In this document: in pieces, positions 55,300 to 64,000 of the stretch | Layout of the letters: every line of letters begins with the position of its first letter | Numbering within the stretch: position 1 is the stretch's first letter | Origin: an uncultured Chlamydiae bacterium | GTDB taxonomy: Bacteria; Chlamydiota; Chlamydiia; Chlamydiales; Rhabdochlamydiaceae | Direction: 5' to 3' | Length of the DNA stretch: 64,000 nucleotides | Assembly: GCA_903824495.1 (NCBI GenBank) | Contig: CAIJXB010000023.1 | Span: 1 to 64,000, forward strand | Position numbers and translations under genes: made by a program | The notes under the pieces: generated by a model | The model's input: the letters and a program-made list of their open reading frames with translations, nothing else | What the model was told of the DNA's origin: nothing | Databases searched by the model: none

Positions 55300-55656
55300 T
55301 CATATGGCATCCGTTGGGTTTAGAACAACAAACGGCCCTATAATCGACGTTAAAACGTTCAAAATATTAGTTTGCTGCTGAACTTGGGTTAGCAGAAACC
55401 TGACATTTCTATTTTGCGCCTACATAAAAGTTGATATCGAATGACTTAAAGCAGGACCGGCAATTCCCGCTGGCGCTTCGCGCGGCGAAGCACCAAATGC
55501 ATTTGGCCCGCTCATAGGAGAATCCAATGCTAAGGGAAGAGGGATTTCGGATGGTTCGGGTATGGAATTCATTGAAAGCTCTACGAGCGAATCCGCTTCA
55601 ACTAACTCCGGTTTAAGTGATTGCAACCCGGAGGGAATTGCCGTAGCTCTAATCTA
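55300..55656 (-). pseudogene. decayed gene with an internal TAG and no start
   Basis: On the minus strand one frame runs from just after a TAG at 55656-55654 to TGA at 55302-55300, interrupted once by TAG at 55422-55420. The text before the TAG is Pro/Ser-rich (SIPEPSEIPLPLALDSP, GPNAFGASPREAPAGIAGPA); after it comes a helical stretch (NVRFLLTQVQQQTNILNVL). The only start in the first part is a TTG at 55626. I read this as one inactivated gene. The remaining 55107-55299 is AT-rich with no gene seen. Confidence 0.4.
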
Positions 55657-56731
55657 TTAGCATTTTTTGGTAGACCGCTAAAAGAGCCGGCGTGAGCCGG
55701 CTCTTCACATCATCCATTACTTCCGGATCCACTTTAGAAAAGTAAGTTCCCTTAGCTTTGTGGGATTGGATGAGAGTGTAAGCCTCATCAAGGGGATACT
55801 TCGGAGAATACCAATACTCGCCTAAGAAAGTGATCTTTGTCGTCTGCTGATGATGTGATAGGACTGCCATTACACGCATCGTACAATCGTAGGGTAGTGG
55901 ATTATCTCCTAATAAAATAGGGTCGGATTCAATGAATTCTTCTACGAGAAAATACTTGGATGGATCTATTGCGTACTGAGAGTAAGAGCGCTCTAAATCT
56001 GCAAGTAAGACTTTTTTTCCTGCAGTGAAAATATAGGTTAACGTGGAAAGGAGATCCTTTTTGTCTAAGATGATGACGCCGCGTCCCATCGTAGACTCTA
56101 AGGGTTTGATGACTATACGATCCCCCGGGATGTCGCTCATGATTGCGCTAATCAGTTTTTTACTAGTTCCTTTTGGGTAGATGTTCCACTTTGGGCGGAG
56201 TGTTTTTGCTTCAGGAACACTGTCAAAAAGAGTGTTCATATGAAGTTTGCTTTGGCAGTAGGGAAGTATGGCCCGATCAAGGAAAAGGATTTGAGGAAAG
56301 AGAGTAGGCTGTCCTTCTAAAATGGGGGGGATTTTTAAGGAGAATAAAAAACACTCGTAGTCGAAAAGGTTATCAGGGTCTTTAGGAGGTTCTTTTTTTA
56401 GTTTTGCACCCAAGCTTTCCGCTGAGTGAGCAGCTTTCCCGCCACGGGTTACAAAGGCTTCTTTCATATTTTTGTAAAGAGGATGAGTGAAGTAGACCGG
56501 CCGGCCATATTCTGTAAGTAGATCGGTATAGAGCTTAGAGACTACGCTAGTACCATTTACATTATCTATCCCGCTGAACCTTGAAAACGATCCCGGCTGC
56601 ATTTCGCAGATTTTTACGCCTTTTTCCTTGCTATACTTCAGGTCTATAACAACAAAGGAAATGTCTGCAAAAGCATACAGATTGTGTATGCTTTGCAGGC
56701 CAACTAAGAGGATGGCAAGAACCTTGTACAT
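55649..56731 (-). CDS. ATP-grasp-like protein with N-terminal hydrophobic segment
   Basis: Residues about 200-310 carry ATP-grasp features: RIVIKPLESTMGRGVIIL (nucleotide-binding lysine and glycine loop), YFLVEEFIESDPILL and YDCTMRVMAVLSH with metal-binding acids. The family joins a carboxylate to an amine using ATP. The N-terminus (VLAILLVGLQSIHNLYAFA) looks like a signal peptide, which is odd for an ATP-dependent enzyme; it may be an uncleaved anchor. Its ATG directly abuts the TAG stop of the interrupted autotransporter. Confidence 0.7.
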   Translation of the reverse strand: MYKVLAILLVGLQSIHNLYAFADISFVVIDLKYSKEKGVKICEMQPGSFSRFSGIDNVNGTSVVSKLYTDLLTEYGRPVYFTHPLYKNMKEAFVTRGGKAAHSAESLGAKLKKEPPKDPDNLFDYECFLFSLKIPPILEGQPTLFPQILFLDRAILPYCQSKLHMNTLFDSVPEAKTLRPKWNIYPKGTSKKLISAIMSDIPGDRIVIKPLESTMGRGVIILDKKDLLSTLTYIFTAGKKVLLADLERSYSQYAIDPSKYFLVEEFIESDPILLGDNPLPYDCTMRVMAVLSHHQQTTKITFLGEYWYSPKYPLDEAYTLIQSHKAKGTYFSKVDPEVMDDVKSRLTPALLAVYQKMLID

Positions 56732-58981
56732 CTAGTAGTTTATGTTGAAGACAAGAGTTGCATTTTGGTTCCAATATCTAGTCCCAAATTGCCCGTCATA
56801 TTCGGCTGTAACCCCGAACTTTTCAGCGCTAGTCAAGTATCCGAGTGAAGCTCCTATCGCTCCCAAATTGCGATTAAAGTTCCATCCGGACACATTAAAC
56901 TCGCAGCTGCCGTCATCAAAGTGGGCGTAGTAATGCGATCTTCCAAGGGGAGCTTGGTTTATATAACTAAGCTCGAGTCGTGGCACAAGAGCCCCTTGTT
57001 TTTGTTCTTTTCCACATAGGTAGCGCCCGGTAAGAACAACTCCGGCTTGGCTTTGAATCAGTTGGTCTTGGCGGCTATTTACTTTGAGATCTAAGCTCTT
57101 TGCTCCGGATTCCTGATACTCTTGCTGCGATAAGTACACATAATCAACTCTTGCAAAAGGGCCCACTTTAAAGTGTTTCATCACTGAGAAGATCCCGGCT
57201 CCGATACCGGCGAGAGCCTCCCATCCATTATGGTTTGCGGATGCTTTGCGATTGATGTCGCCAAATGCGATGTGACGAGTTGTTCTATAACGGTTATAGG
57301 ACCCAAGAACTGCAATGTCTACGTAGTGGCGCGCGTCGCTCCAACCTCCATAAAGACCTGTGTAGTAGCTGTTGATTTGTCCGGTTCCGGCAGATTCTTT
57401 CCAATGTAGATGAGAATAAGTATAACTTGCAGCAGCTCCAAGTTTGAAATGTTTATAACAAGTGTCAGCGCCTAAAGAAACGCCTCCCGTTGCATCACCG
57501 TAGCCAAATTGGCTCCCTTTGGAGCCTTGATGCTGCCACCGGCCGGTAGTATCGATCCATACGCTCGACTTGTAAGGGCCGCAGCACTCATCATCAACAG
57601 AAAATTCGTTTAAGTGTTTTGAGTAACCTGAACGTATGAGCAAGGCATTTGCGATTTGATTCTACGTCTGCGCCGAAAACTGAGAAGGCTGCATATGATT
57701 AAAAGCATTTTCTATCTCAGAAAATGAAAGAGATAGCAGTTCTGCATTAATCCTATCAGGGTCGCTTCCTGAAAGCGTTACAAAACAGTCAGCTCCTGCG
57801 AGCTCATTGTGGTTAAGGCTGAGGGCAGACAGAGGAAGATAGGTTAAAAGTATGTCATTGGCTCCATAATCGAGCTTCATTAAAGCAGGGGTGCTGCTAG
57901 TCATGGCTGAAAAGATACCGGTTACTGCTCCTGCATGGATGATATTGTAGGTTTGAGGGGCTGTAAAAGACAAATCAAGAGGGACAACATCCAGTGTTCC
58001 TGCAACATTAGCAGACCCTGTTGCAATGATCCGGTCGGAAAGGCCGGATCCTGTTACTTCAGATTCAAAGACACTTGCATCGGTTGGAAGGAAGTTTGTA
58101 ACAAAAAGCGTCCCAATTGAGTTTCCCGGGGCCACGGTACCGCTGCTTATCAAGCTGCCGCCGATGGTTCCATTTCCTTTTAATTGAGCTCCAAGGGTCA
58201 GAGTAAGGTCTGCTGCTACACTTCCATTTAAAATCAAAGTTCCTTCATTTACAAGAGTACTGCCGTTATAGGTGTTATCGTTATTCAGGGTAAGAATTCC
58301 GGGTCCTGTTTTTGTTAAAGATCCCGTTCCGGTAATGCTCCCATTGATGATATTGACATTTGATCCTCGAATTGTGAGGTTTGCTCCTGAAAATAAAGCG
58401 ATTTCATCGCTTGAATCATCTGAGTTTACGTTATCGAAGAGATTTTCTCCGGCGCTATCGATTTCGAGGTAGTTGTTTCCAAGTGTCATAATAACATCGA
58501 CAGTGGTTTCTCCGGTCGATCCGAAGTTTGTATACAGTTGTCCATATCCTTCTAAATTATACGTAACCGTGCCGCCGCCGTCGCCTGAGGGTCCATTGCT
58601 AATTGTAAGTTGGGCCGGATCAAACAAGGGGTATTGGTGTTCGTAGATGGCAAAGTTAGCGGCAACTCCCGGGTTGGCTACAATTCCGGCGGAGCCGATT
58701 GTTTCAAGAATGGTTATAATAGAAACGTCTGTATCTGCTATAAACTCCATTTCATCAAATGTTAAAGGCTCATTTTGACCGGCAATTGGAGCGTTGTTGC
58801 CATCCCCATTAAAGATCGCAACACCATCATTCGGAGTCCCATTGCTCCAGTTAAAGTTCACACGCATTTGAGGCGAACCATTTCCGGCCCAAGTGCTTGG
58901 TGATCCTGCTTGTAATTGGATACAACTAAGAATTGTGGTTGTACAAAAGATCCATCTTGTAAATTTGCATCTGTCCGGCAT
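56732..58981 (-). pseudogene. fourth autotransporter interrupted by one in-frame amber codon
   Basis: From MPDRCKFTRW (start chosen because AGAGGGA lies upstream; an ATG at 59017 also opens the frame) the gene encodes a signal peptide, a short passenger with an autotransporter repeat (SLTKTGPGILTLNNDNTYNG), then QPSQFSAQT and TAG at 57664-57662. The same frame continues without any shift as NQIANALLIRSGYSKHLNEF into a complete 300-residue barrel with ECC and a terminal NINY. A single nonsense codon therefore separates passenger and barrel. It may be a pseudogene, a sequencing error or amber read-through. Confidence 0.88.
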
Positions 58982-59187
58982 TGTGGAAGTCCCTCTTTTT
59001 GATAAAACTAAAGACATAGCAAAAAATTTAATAAGACTGCAAGCAGAGGATGAATGATAGATTGAGTTTAAGAGAGGAATTTTTTTCGGTTTTTTTATTT
59101 ATCCCGGTGTCCGGCTAGAGTGTCTTGTAAAATAATATGCGTGGAAAATGTGGGATAGATAGAACTAACAGGTTAAAAACGTAAAGA

Positions 59188-59221
59188 TAAGCAAGCTAAA
59201 GAGAAGTCTTTAGCTTGCTTA
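59188..59221 (-). terminator. terminator of the tig-clpP-clpX operon
   Basis: A perfect 14-bp inverted repeat (TAAGCAAGCTAAAG and its complement) has a 6-base loop, 15 bases after the clpX stop. On the minus strand it is followed by T-rich sequence including TTTTT. Confidence 0.8.
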
Positions 59222-59236
59222 TTGAAGATGATCTTT

Positions 59237-60460
59237 TTAAGCGGGATTTTTTCTTTGGATCTGAGGAGGCTTTTTCTCTGTCAGACATTCTTTATCGATC
59301 AAGATCTTGTGGATCGTAGGATCGGAAGGGGCGTCAAACATAAGGTCTAATAAAAGAGACTCTACAATCATTCGAAGAGCTCTAGCACCTGTTCCTGTGG
59401 CTTTGGCTTTTTCTGCCATAGCTCTTAGAGAGTCTTCAGTAAACTCTAACTGAACGTCTTCTTCGCCAAATAGATGTTGATATTGCTTCACGATCGCATT
59501 TTTAGGCGTTGTCAAAATGGAGACGAGATCTTCAATGTTGAGCTCGTTGCAGTTTGCAATGCTATTGAATCTACCCACAAATTCAGGGATCATCCCAAAC
59601 TCAATCAAATCTTCCGGTTCCACTTTAGAAAGCAGGTAGTTGACTTCGTTGGTATCAAAGGTGGTTGCCTCTGATGCATCAAACCCGATCGTTGTTTTTC
59701 CGAGTCTTTTTGCAATCATTTTTTCTAAGTGAACAAAAGCTCCACCTACAATGAAGAGGATATTTTCTGTATTCACTTTGATGTATTCTTGGTTAGGATG
59801 CTTGCGTCCACCTTTAGGGGGAACGTTGGCAACCGTGCCTTCTACAATTTTCAAAAGAGCTTGCTGAACACCTTCTCCAGACACATCGCGGGTGATAGAG
59901 ACGTTGCTTGTCGTCTTTCTGAGCTTATCGATCTCATCGACATAAATAATGCCCATTTCAGCTCTTGCAATGTCATAATCAGCTGCTTGCACAAGTCTCA
60001 AAACGATGTTTTCAACGTCTTCACCGACATATCCAGCCTCGGTCAATGTCGTAGCGTCAGCAATTGCAAACGGTACGTCGAGGATTTGCGCTAAGGTCCT
60101 TGCCATGAGTGTTTTTCCAGATCCAGTAGGTCCAAGTAGCATTACATTGGATTTACTGTATTCCACTTCACCTTTTTTATTGATGGCGCGGATCCTTTTG
60201 TAGTGGTTGTAAACAGCCACAGCAATTGTTTTTTTTGCCTTTTCTTGACCGATCACGTATTCATCAAGAGCCAGCTTGATCTCTTTAGGTTTGAGAAGTT
60301 TTAGCTCATGATGCACAGGTTTTTTGTCGATGATCTCGACACAGAGCCTGACGCACTTATCGCAAATGAACGAATCAGGTCCTGAAATCAATTTTTCAAC
60401 GGACTCTTCGGGACGTCCGCAGAAGGAACATGTAGCGTTCGGTTTGTCTTTTTTTGTCAT
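59237..60460 (-). CDS. clpX: ATP-dependent Clp protease ATPase subunit ClpX
   Basis: The 407-residue AAA+ unfoldase has an N-terminal C4 zinc-binding domain (CSFCGRP and CDKCVRLC), Walker A GPTGSGKT, pore loop GYVGED, the ClpP-docking IGF tripeptide in TTIGFDA, and sensor text [13 protein letters not shown]. It unfolds substrates and feeds them to ClpP. It lies 12 bases downstream of clpP in the order tig-clpP-clpX, as in chlamydiae. Confidence 0.98.
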   Translation of the reverse strand: MTKKDKPNATCSFCGRPEESVEKLISGPDSFICDKCVRLCVEIIDKKPVHHELKLLKPKEIKLALDEYVIGQEKAKKTIAVAVYNHYKRIRAINKKGEVEYSKSNVMLLGPTGSGKTLMARTLAQILDVPFAIADATTLTEAGYVGEDVENIVLRLVQAADYDIARAEMGIIYVDEIDKLRKTTSNVSITRDVSGEGVQQALLKIVEGTVANVPPKGGRKHPNQEYIKVNTENILFIVGGAFVHLEKMIAKRLGKTTIGFDASEATTFDTNEVNYLLSKVEPEDLIEFGMIPEFVGRFNSIANCNELNIEDLVSILTTPKNAIVKQYQHLFGEEDVQLEFTEDSLRAMAEKAKATGTGARALRMIVESLLLDLMFDAPSDPTIHKILIDKECLTEKKPPQIQRKNPA

Positions 60461-60472
60461 ATTAAAAATGCT

Positions 60473-61075
60473 CTATTTTTTTGGCTCATTAGGTCTCGGT
60501 TGAGAAGCAATCTTATCGATGATTCCATATTTGCAAGCATGCTCTGGATCCATAAAGAAGTCCCTTTCAGAATCTTCTAAAATCTTCTCAAGAGAATTGC
60601 CTGTGCAACTTGCCATAAGCTTTGCACATATGTCTTTAAGGATCAGAATTTCTTTAGCTTGGAGTGCAATGTCTGCAGAGGTTCCCGTAACTCCACCACT
60701 AGGTTGGTGGATCATGATACGGCTGTTAGGAAGCGCAAAGCGCTTTCCTTTAGTTCCTGCTGCGAGTAGAAGAGCAGCCATAGAAGCCGCTTGTCCAAGA
60801 CAGTAGGTATTAATTTCATAACCCATGAACTGCATTGTATCGATGATCGCAAGGGCTGATGTGATATAGCCGCCTGGAGAATTGATATACAGATTGATGT
60901 CTTTCTTTGGATCTTCGGCTCTTAAAAAGAGCATTTGAGCAATGACCGTATTAGCTACTTGGTCATTGATCTCAGTGCCAATGAAAACAATGCGATCTTT
61001 GAGCAATCTAGAAAAAATATCCATGGCTCTTTCGCCACGGCCTGTATCTTCGATAACATAAGGGATCTGGTACAT
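60473..61075 (-). CDS. clpP: ATP-dependent Clp protease proteolytic subunit ClpP
   Basis: The 200-residue serine peptidase has catalytic Ser in [11 protein letters not shown], His in MIHQPSGG and Asp in [11 protein letters not shown]. The usual MGAFLL is MAALLL here. It forms the proteolytic tetradecamer with ClpX. Its position between tig and clpX corresponds to the chlamydial clpP2 gene. Confidence 0.98.
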   Translation of the reverse strand: MYQIPYVIEDTGRGERAMDIFSRLLKDRIVFIGTEINDQVANTVIAQMLFLRAEDPKKDINLYINSPGGYITSALAIIDTMQFMGYEINTYCLGQAASMAALLLAAGTKGKRFALPNSRIMIHQPSGGVTGTSADIALQAKEILILKDICAKLMASCTGNSLEKILEDSERDFFMDPEHACKYGIIDKIASQPRPNEPKK

Positions 61076-61121
61076 GCAATGCTTCCTAAGTTAAAAGTGA
61101 ATGATAGTGCTAAATTCTAAC

Positions 61122-62438
61122 CTATACCACATTGCCTGTTGCTTGTGCAATAATATAGTCTTCAGCTTGCTCTAAGATCAACTTAGAAATCGCTTCCGCA
61201 CGTCTGAGCTCAGGTTGCTCATGGTAATCCATCTGTCCTGGATTGATCAGAGCTTCAAGCTGCGTTTCTGCAGGCTTTGGCAAAGAATAAGCAGAAGGGG
61301 AGAGGTGTTTGTCTCGAAGGAGCTGATTACTCAAATGGAAAAGCTTTACAGCTTTTTCTGATTGAGACTTGATCACTTCGATCATCTTTTTTTGCCCTTC
61401 TGGATCTAAAGATCTCCAGTGTTGCAAGAACTCTTCACTATTGTTGAGTTGAGAAACGCGGAAGTGCACTTCATTATTAATAAGGGTGGAAGGAAGATCA
61501 AAAGGATACTGAGTGAGCAGGAACTGCTGCACTTGTGATCTTTGTTGCTCTTTTACGTGGTCACTCGCTTGGTTGTTCAAAAGAAGCTCTACTTTCTTCT
61601 TCAAATCTTCTTCAGATTCTACGCCCAAGTTTTTAAAGAGCTCTGGAGTCATTTCCGGTAGTGTTGGAAGTTCCATGTCCTTAATTGTGATACGTACTTT
61701 TTGAGGCTTTAGAGTTTCTTTTTCGATCGGGTCAGCAGATTCATCAGGAACGCTTACGCCTTCTACAACATCACCTACGTTTTTACCGATAAGAAGATCT
61801 TTCATCCACTTTGCCATGGAGTTATCTGTTACTTCGAACCTTGTATTTTTAAAGAGGGTTGAAGGTGGGGTTGTTTCCATGAGCTCGACGTCGAGCATGA
61901 GGAAATCGCCTTCTTTTACAGGTTTGTTTTCTACTTTGGCCCAAGTTGCGTAGAAGAAAAGGGTCTGACGGATTGTTTCTGCCACTTTTGCTTCATCAAC
62001 AACAGGTCTTTTGATCTCTTGAAGTTTGAACGTAGAAGCATCTACGTGAGGGATTTCAGGGTAGACTTCGAAAAAGAAAGAAAAAGCAGCTTCTTCAGCT
62101 GAAAAATTTTTCATTTTGAAACCGACTTTATCCTTATTTAAAGGGACGATGCCAGTTTGTTTGTAGCATTCTTGTAGGGAGATTTGGACGACGCACTCTT
62201 GCCATTTCTCATGAACTTCTTTAGGGAATCTTTGAAGGACGAACGCTTCAGGAACTTTTCCTTTGCGGAAGCCTGGGATGCTTAAGCCTTTGCTCACTAG
62301 CTTAATAGCTTTTGCATGGGCAGGGGTAATGAGTTCCTTAGAAACCGTCACTTCAAATTCAATTTGACAGCCTGGTTTTTTGTTAACGACGCATGTAACT
62401 TGAGACTTGCTCAGAGTTTGAGAAGACGGGTTTTCCAT
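61122..62438 (-). CDS. tig: trigger factor (ribosome-associated chaperone)
   Basis: The 438-residue protein shows the ribosome-binding loop GLSIPGFRKGKVPEAFV, the central FKBP-type domain beginning VKEGDFLMLDVEL, and the helical C-terminal substrate-binding region. It chaperones nascent chains and has prolyl isomerase character. It is the first protein gene of the operon, preceded by two tRNA-Gly genes on the same strand. Confidence 0.97.
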   Translation of the reverse strand: MENPSSQTLSKSQVTCVVNKKPGCQIEFEVTVSKELITPAHAKAIKLVSKGLSIPGFRKGKVPEAFVLQRFPKEVHEKWQECVVQISLQECYKQTGIVPLNKDKVGFKMKNFSAEEAAFSFFFEVYPEIPHVDASTFKLQEIKRPVVDEAKVAETIRQTLFFYATWAKVENKPVKEGDFLMLDVELMETTPPSTLFKNTRFEVTDNSMAKWMKDLLIGKNVGDVVEGVSVPDESADPIEKETLKPQKVRITIKDMELPTLPEMTPELFKNLGVESEEDLKKKVELLLNNQASDHVKEQQRSQVQQFLLTQYPFDLPSTLINNEVHFRVSQLNNSEEFLQHWRSLDPEGQKKMIEVIKSQSEKAVKLFHLSNQLLRDKHLSPSAYSLPKPAETQLEALINPGQMDYHEQPELRRAEAISKLILEQAEDYIIAQATGNVV

Positions 62439-62480
62439 ATATATAGGCTCCTTAAAAGAAGAGGTATGTGCTAAAAAAAA

Positions 62481-62552
62481 AGCGGGTGATGAGGCTCGAA
62501 CTCACGACTTTCACGTTGGCAACGTGACGCTCTACCACTGAGCTACACCCGC
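62481..62552 (-). tRNA. tRNA-Gly (GCC), copy 1
   Basis: Acceptor GCGGGTG/CACCCGC pairs fully, D arm GCTC/GAGC, anticodon stem TCACG/CGTGA with loop TTGCCAA (anticodon GCC), T loop TTCGAGC and U discriminator. CCA is not encoded. Confidence 0.95.
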
Positions 62553-62592
62553 AGATTCATGTAAAAAAAGACTTGCTACTATTTGTTAAAAA

Positions 62593-62664
62593 AGCGGGTG
62601 ATGAGGCTCGAACTCACGACTTTCACGTTGGCAACGTGACGCTCTACCACTGAGCTACACCCGC
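62593..62664 (-). tRNA. tRNA-Gly (GCC), copy 2
   Basis: Identical in sequence to the copy at 62481-62552, separated by 40 bases, same strand. The pair reads into tig. The remaining 62665-62911 holds no gene that I can see. Confidence 0.95.
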
Positions 62665-62911
62665 ATTTTGTTAACTCCAAATCGCGGAAGTGAACAGGAT
62701 ACCGATTTTCATTCTTTTTTTTCACCAACTTTATTACTGCAAAACACTTTACCTTTAAAATAGCAGAAAAAAAATGACCTGAGAGGTGGTTTTAAAGAGG
62801 GTAGGGGGGTGTCAACGAATTTTTTGCTTGCGGCCTATCTTTGAAAAAAGGTAAAAGCATCAGAACGTAGGGGATTGCTCCTTCACTTTAAAAAAGTAGA
62901 GAGACGCTGGC

Positions 62912-64000
62912 ATGATTAACTTTCGGAAATTAAGACAAGATTTTTCCTCGAATATTATCAAAGAGGGAAAAGACCTATACGATAAGCAAAAGGTTGTTTC
63001 AGCCAAGCTGATACAGCTCGATGGGAAATTGATGAAAGTCAGTGGTCGGGTTTTGGGTCAGTACGACAATTGCTATGAAAGCGAAATAGAGATAGATCGC
63101 GGTGAGTGCGAAGCGATCGATTCAAATTGCGATTGCCCTTACAACTACGACTGTCAACACATTGCAGCTCTTTTGTTTTTCTTAGAAGAAAATTTAGATA
63201 AGATCCTTGTGGACTATTCTAAAGAAACGAGTTTCGAAGAAATGGTGAAAGAAGATCATGATGAAGAGGCCACAAGCGATCTATTAGAAAAAGTGAAAGA
63301 AGCGGAGTCTAAAGAGGTTTTAAGGCAAGAAGAGCTTTATCAAAAGCAGGTTTTACAAGAGTATGTTGCTTCCTCCGAAATTCTAGCTATCTCTCCTTTT
63401 TTTAGAACGCAGGTTAAGCCAGAAATCGATAAAGCAGACATGCATTTGATTTTCTCTTTTCCCTCGGATGTCGATACAAAAAATCACGTAGAAGTTCAAA
63501 TTGCCCTTCGCCTCCCTTACAGATCAAAACCTCTTCACATCCCTCATCTTAAGGCTTTTTTCGAAGCAGTTCGTTACGAAGAGCCCATTTTTATGAGCAG
63601 TAAAAAGTATTGTTTTGCTCTTGAGTCTTTTGAAGTGACCCAAAGGGAAATTTTAAAAACACTCATGGAGCACATCCGCTTTTCAGAAAGTAGCAATTCT
63701 GAAAAATCTCTTCGGGGTGGCTATTTAGATTTAGAAGTGTTTGGGCTTGTTGTTTCCAGAATGTTTGAAGTGGCTTTCCATCAGATCGGACAAACACGTT
63801 ATTTGCATCAAGATGATGATCTTCCGTATTTAACAGGGCTTTATGAGGGAAGTTTAGAGCAGCCTATGCGCTTTTCTCCAGCTCCTGCAGGATTCCGATT
63901 TGTCTTAGAGTACATAAGCCCTCCGACTTCCAAGATTTTAATGAACCCTTTAATTGTAGCGGACTCTCAAACGGTCACTTTAGAAGATGTCAGATTGTTT
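62912..64000 (+). CDS. SNF2-family helicase with SWIM zinc finger (partial, runs off window)
   Basis: An open frame of 363 codons starts at ATG 62912 (MINFRKLRQDF) and has no stop before the window end. A SWIM finger CDCPYNYDCQH (CxCx5CxH) lies at about residues 74-84, followed by a charged helix and then bacterial SNF2-type N-terminal sequence; the helicase domains themselves lie beyond the window. Placement beside tig-clpP-clpX matches CT708 in chlamydiae. SNF2 proteins translocate on double-stranded DNA. The gene is divergent from the tRNA-Gly pair. Confidence 0.85.
   Translation, partial: MINFRKLRQDFSSNIIKEGKDLYDKQKVVSAKLIQLDGKLMKVSGRVLGQYDNCYESEIEIDRGECEAIDSNCDCPYNYDCQHIAALLFFLEENLDKILVDYSKETSFEEMVKEDHDEEATSDLLEKVKEAESKEVLRQEELYQKQVLQEYVASSEILAISPFFRTQVKPEIDKADMHLIFSFPSDVDTKNHVEVQIALRLPYRSKPLHIPHLKAFFEAVRYEEPIFMSSKKYCFALESFEVTQREILKTLMEHIRFSESSNSEKSLRGGYLDLEVFGLVVSRMFEVAFHQIGQTRYLHQDDDLPYLTGLYEGSLEQPMRFSPAPAGFRFVLEYISPPTSKILMNPLIVADSQTVTLEDVRLF

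Noticed and set aside
55300..59017. Reassignment of TAG as a sense codon
   Set aside because: Several intact genes in the window end with TAG (ndh, the SH3-domain gene and the ATP-grasp gene), so the two internal TAGs are better read as lesions.

Overview
The window is a stretch of a chlamydia-related bacterium (order Chlamydiales/Parachlamydiales, an amoeba- or protist-associated lineage rather than the genus Chlamydia). The evidence is a set of chlamydial hallmarks: a UPF0158 protein, a fused E1 alpha/beta 2-oxoacid dehydrogenase, a phoH neighbourhood whose order recalls C. trachomatis CT015-CT017, a ComEC lacking a beta-lactamase domain, a tig-clpP-clpX operon followed by a SWIM/SNF2 gene as in CT705-CT708, BrnQ, and cysteine-bearing autotransporters. 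The species cannot be fixed from the sequence alone. Synteny statements are from memory, not from a search.

Layout. 1-2.9 kb: two hypothetical proteins, the second with near-identical 58-residue repeats. 3.2-12.6 kb: housekeeping genes (UPF0158 with an AT-hook, fused E1, a ferritin-like DUF455 protein, an exported SH3 protein, a SWIM-type protein, PhoH, an SbtA-type bicarbonate permease). 12.6-27.2 kb: DEAD-box helicase, Uup, BrnQ, MsrB-MsrA fusion, two metallo-beta-lactamase-fold proteins (one fused to a receiver domain), a DUF234 ATPase preceded by three phased dyad repeats, FtsK, UppP and tRNA-His. 27.3-43.0 kb: a tiny lipoprotein, an Ala/Pro/Glu-rich exported protein and three tandem autotransporters (1227, 1316 and 2353 residues) with diverged passengers and almost identical barrels; the largest has nine 124-residue repeats and a glycine-rich block. 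43.0-45.7 kb: ComEC and NDH-2.

45.8-55.1 kb is an accessory, effector-like block on the minus strand. It holds a 1365-residue protein joining a GT-B glycosyltransferase to a papain-like domain, a 482-residue protein sharing that C-terminal domain, an M48 metalloprotease, and a 673-residue protein with 35-residue helical repeats. An IS200/IS605 transposase relic lies inside the block. 55.3-59.0 kb holds a decayed reading frame, an ATP-grasp protein and a fourth autotransporter split by one in-frame amber codon. 59.2-64.0 kb is the conserved tRNA-Gly x2-tig-clpP-clpX cluster and the start of an SNF2-type helicase that runs off the window.

The two most interesting items are the glycosyltransferase/papain-like pair with a shared, apparently circularly permuted cysteine-peptidase-like domain, and the three 15-bp-phased GTAA-N6-TTAC dyads that sit exactly where the ribosome-binding site of the DUF234 ATPase gene should be. 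The autotransporter loci are also notable for a conserved Cys-Cys doublet at the mouth of every barrel.
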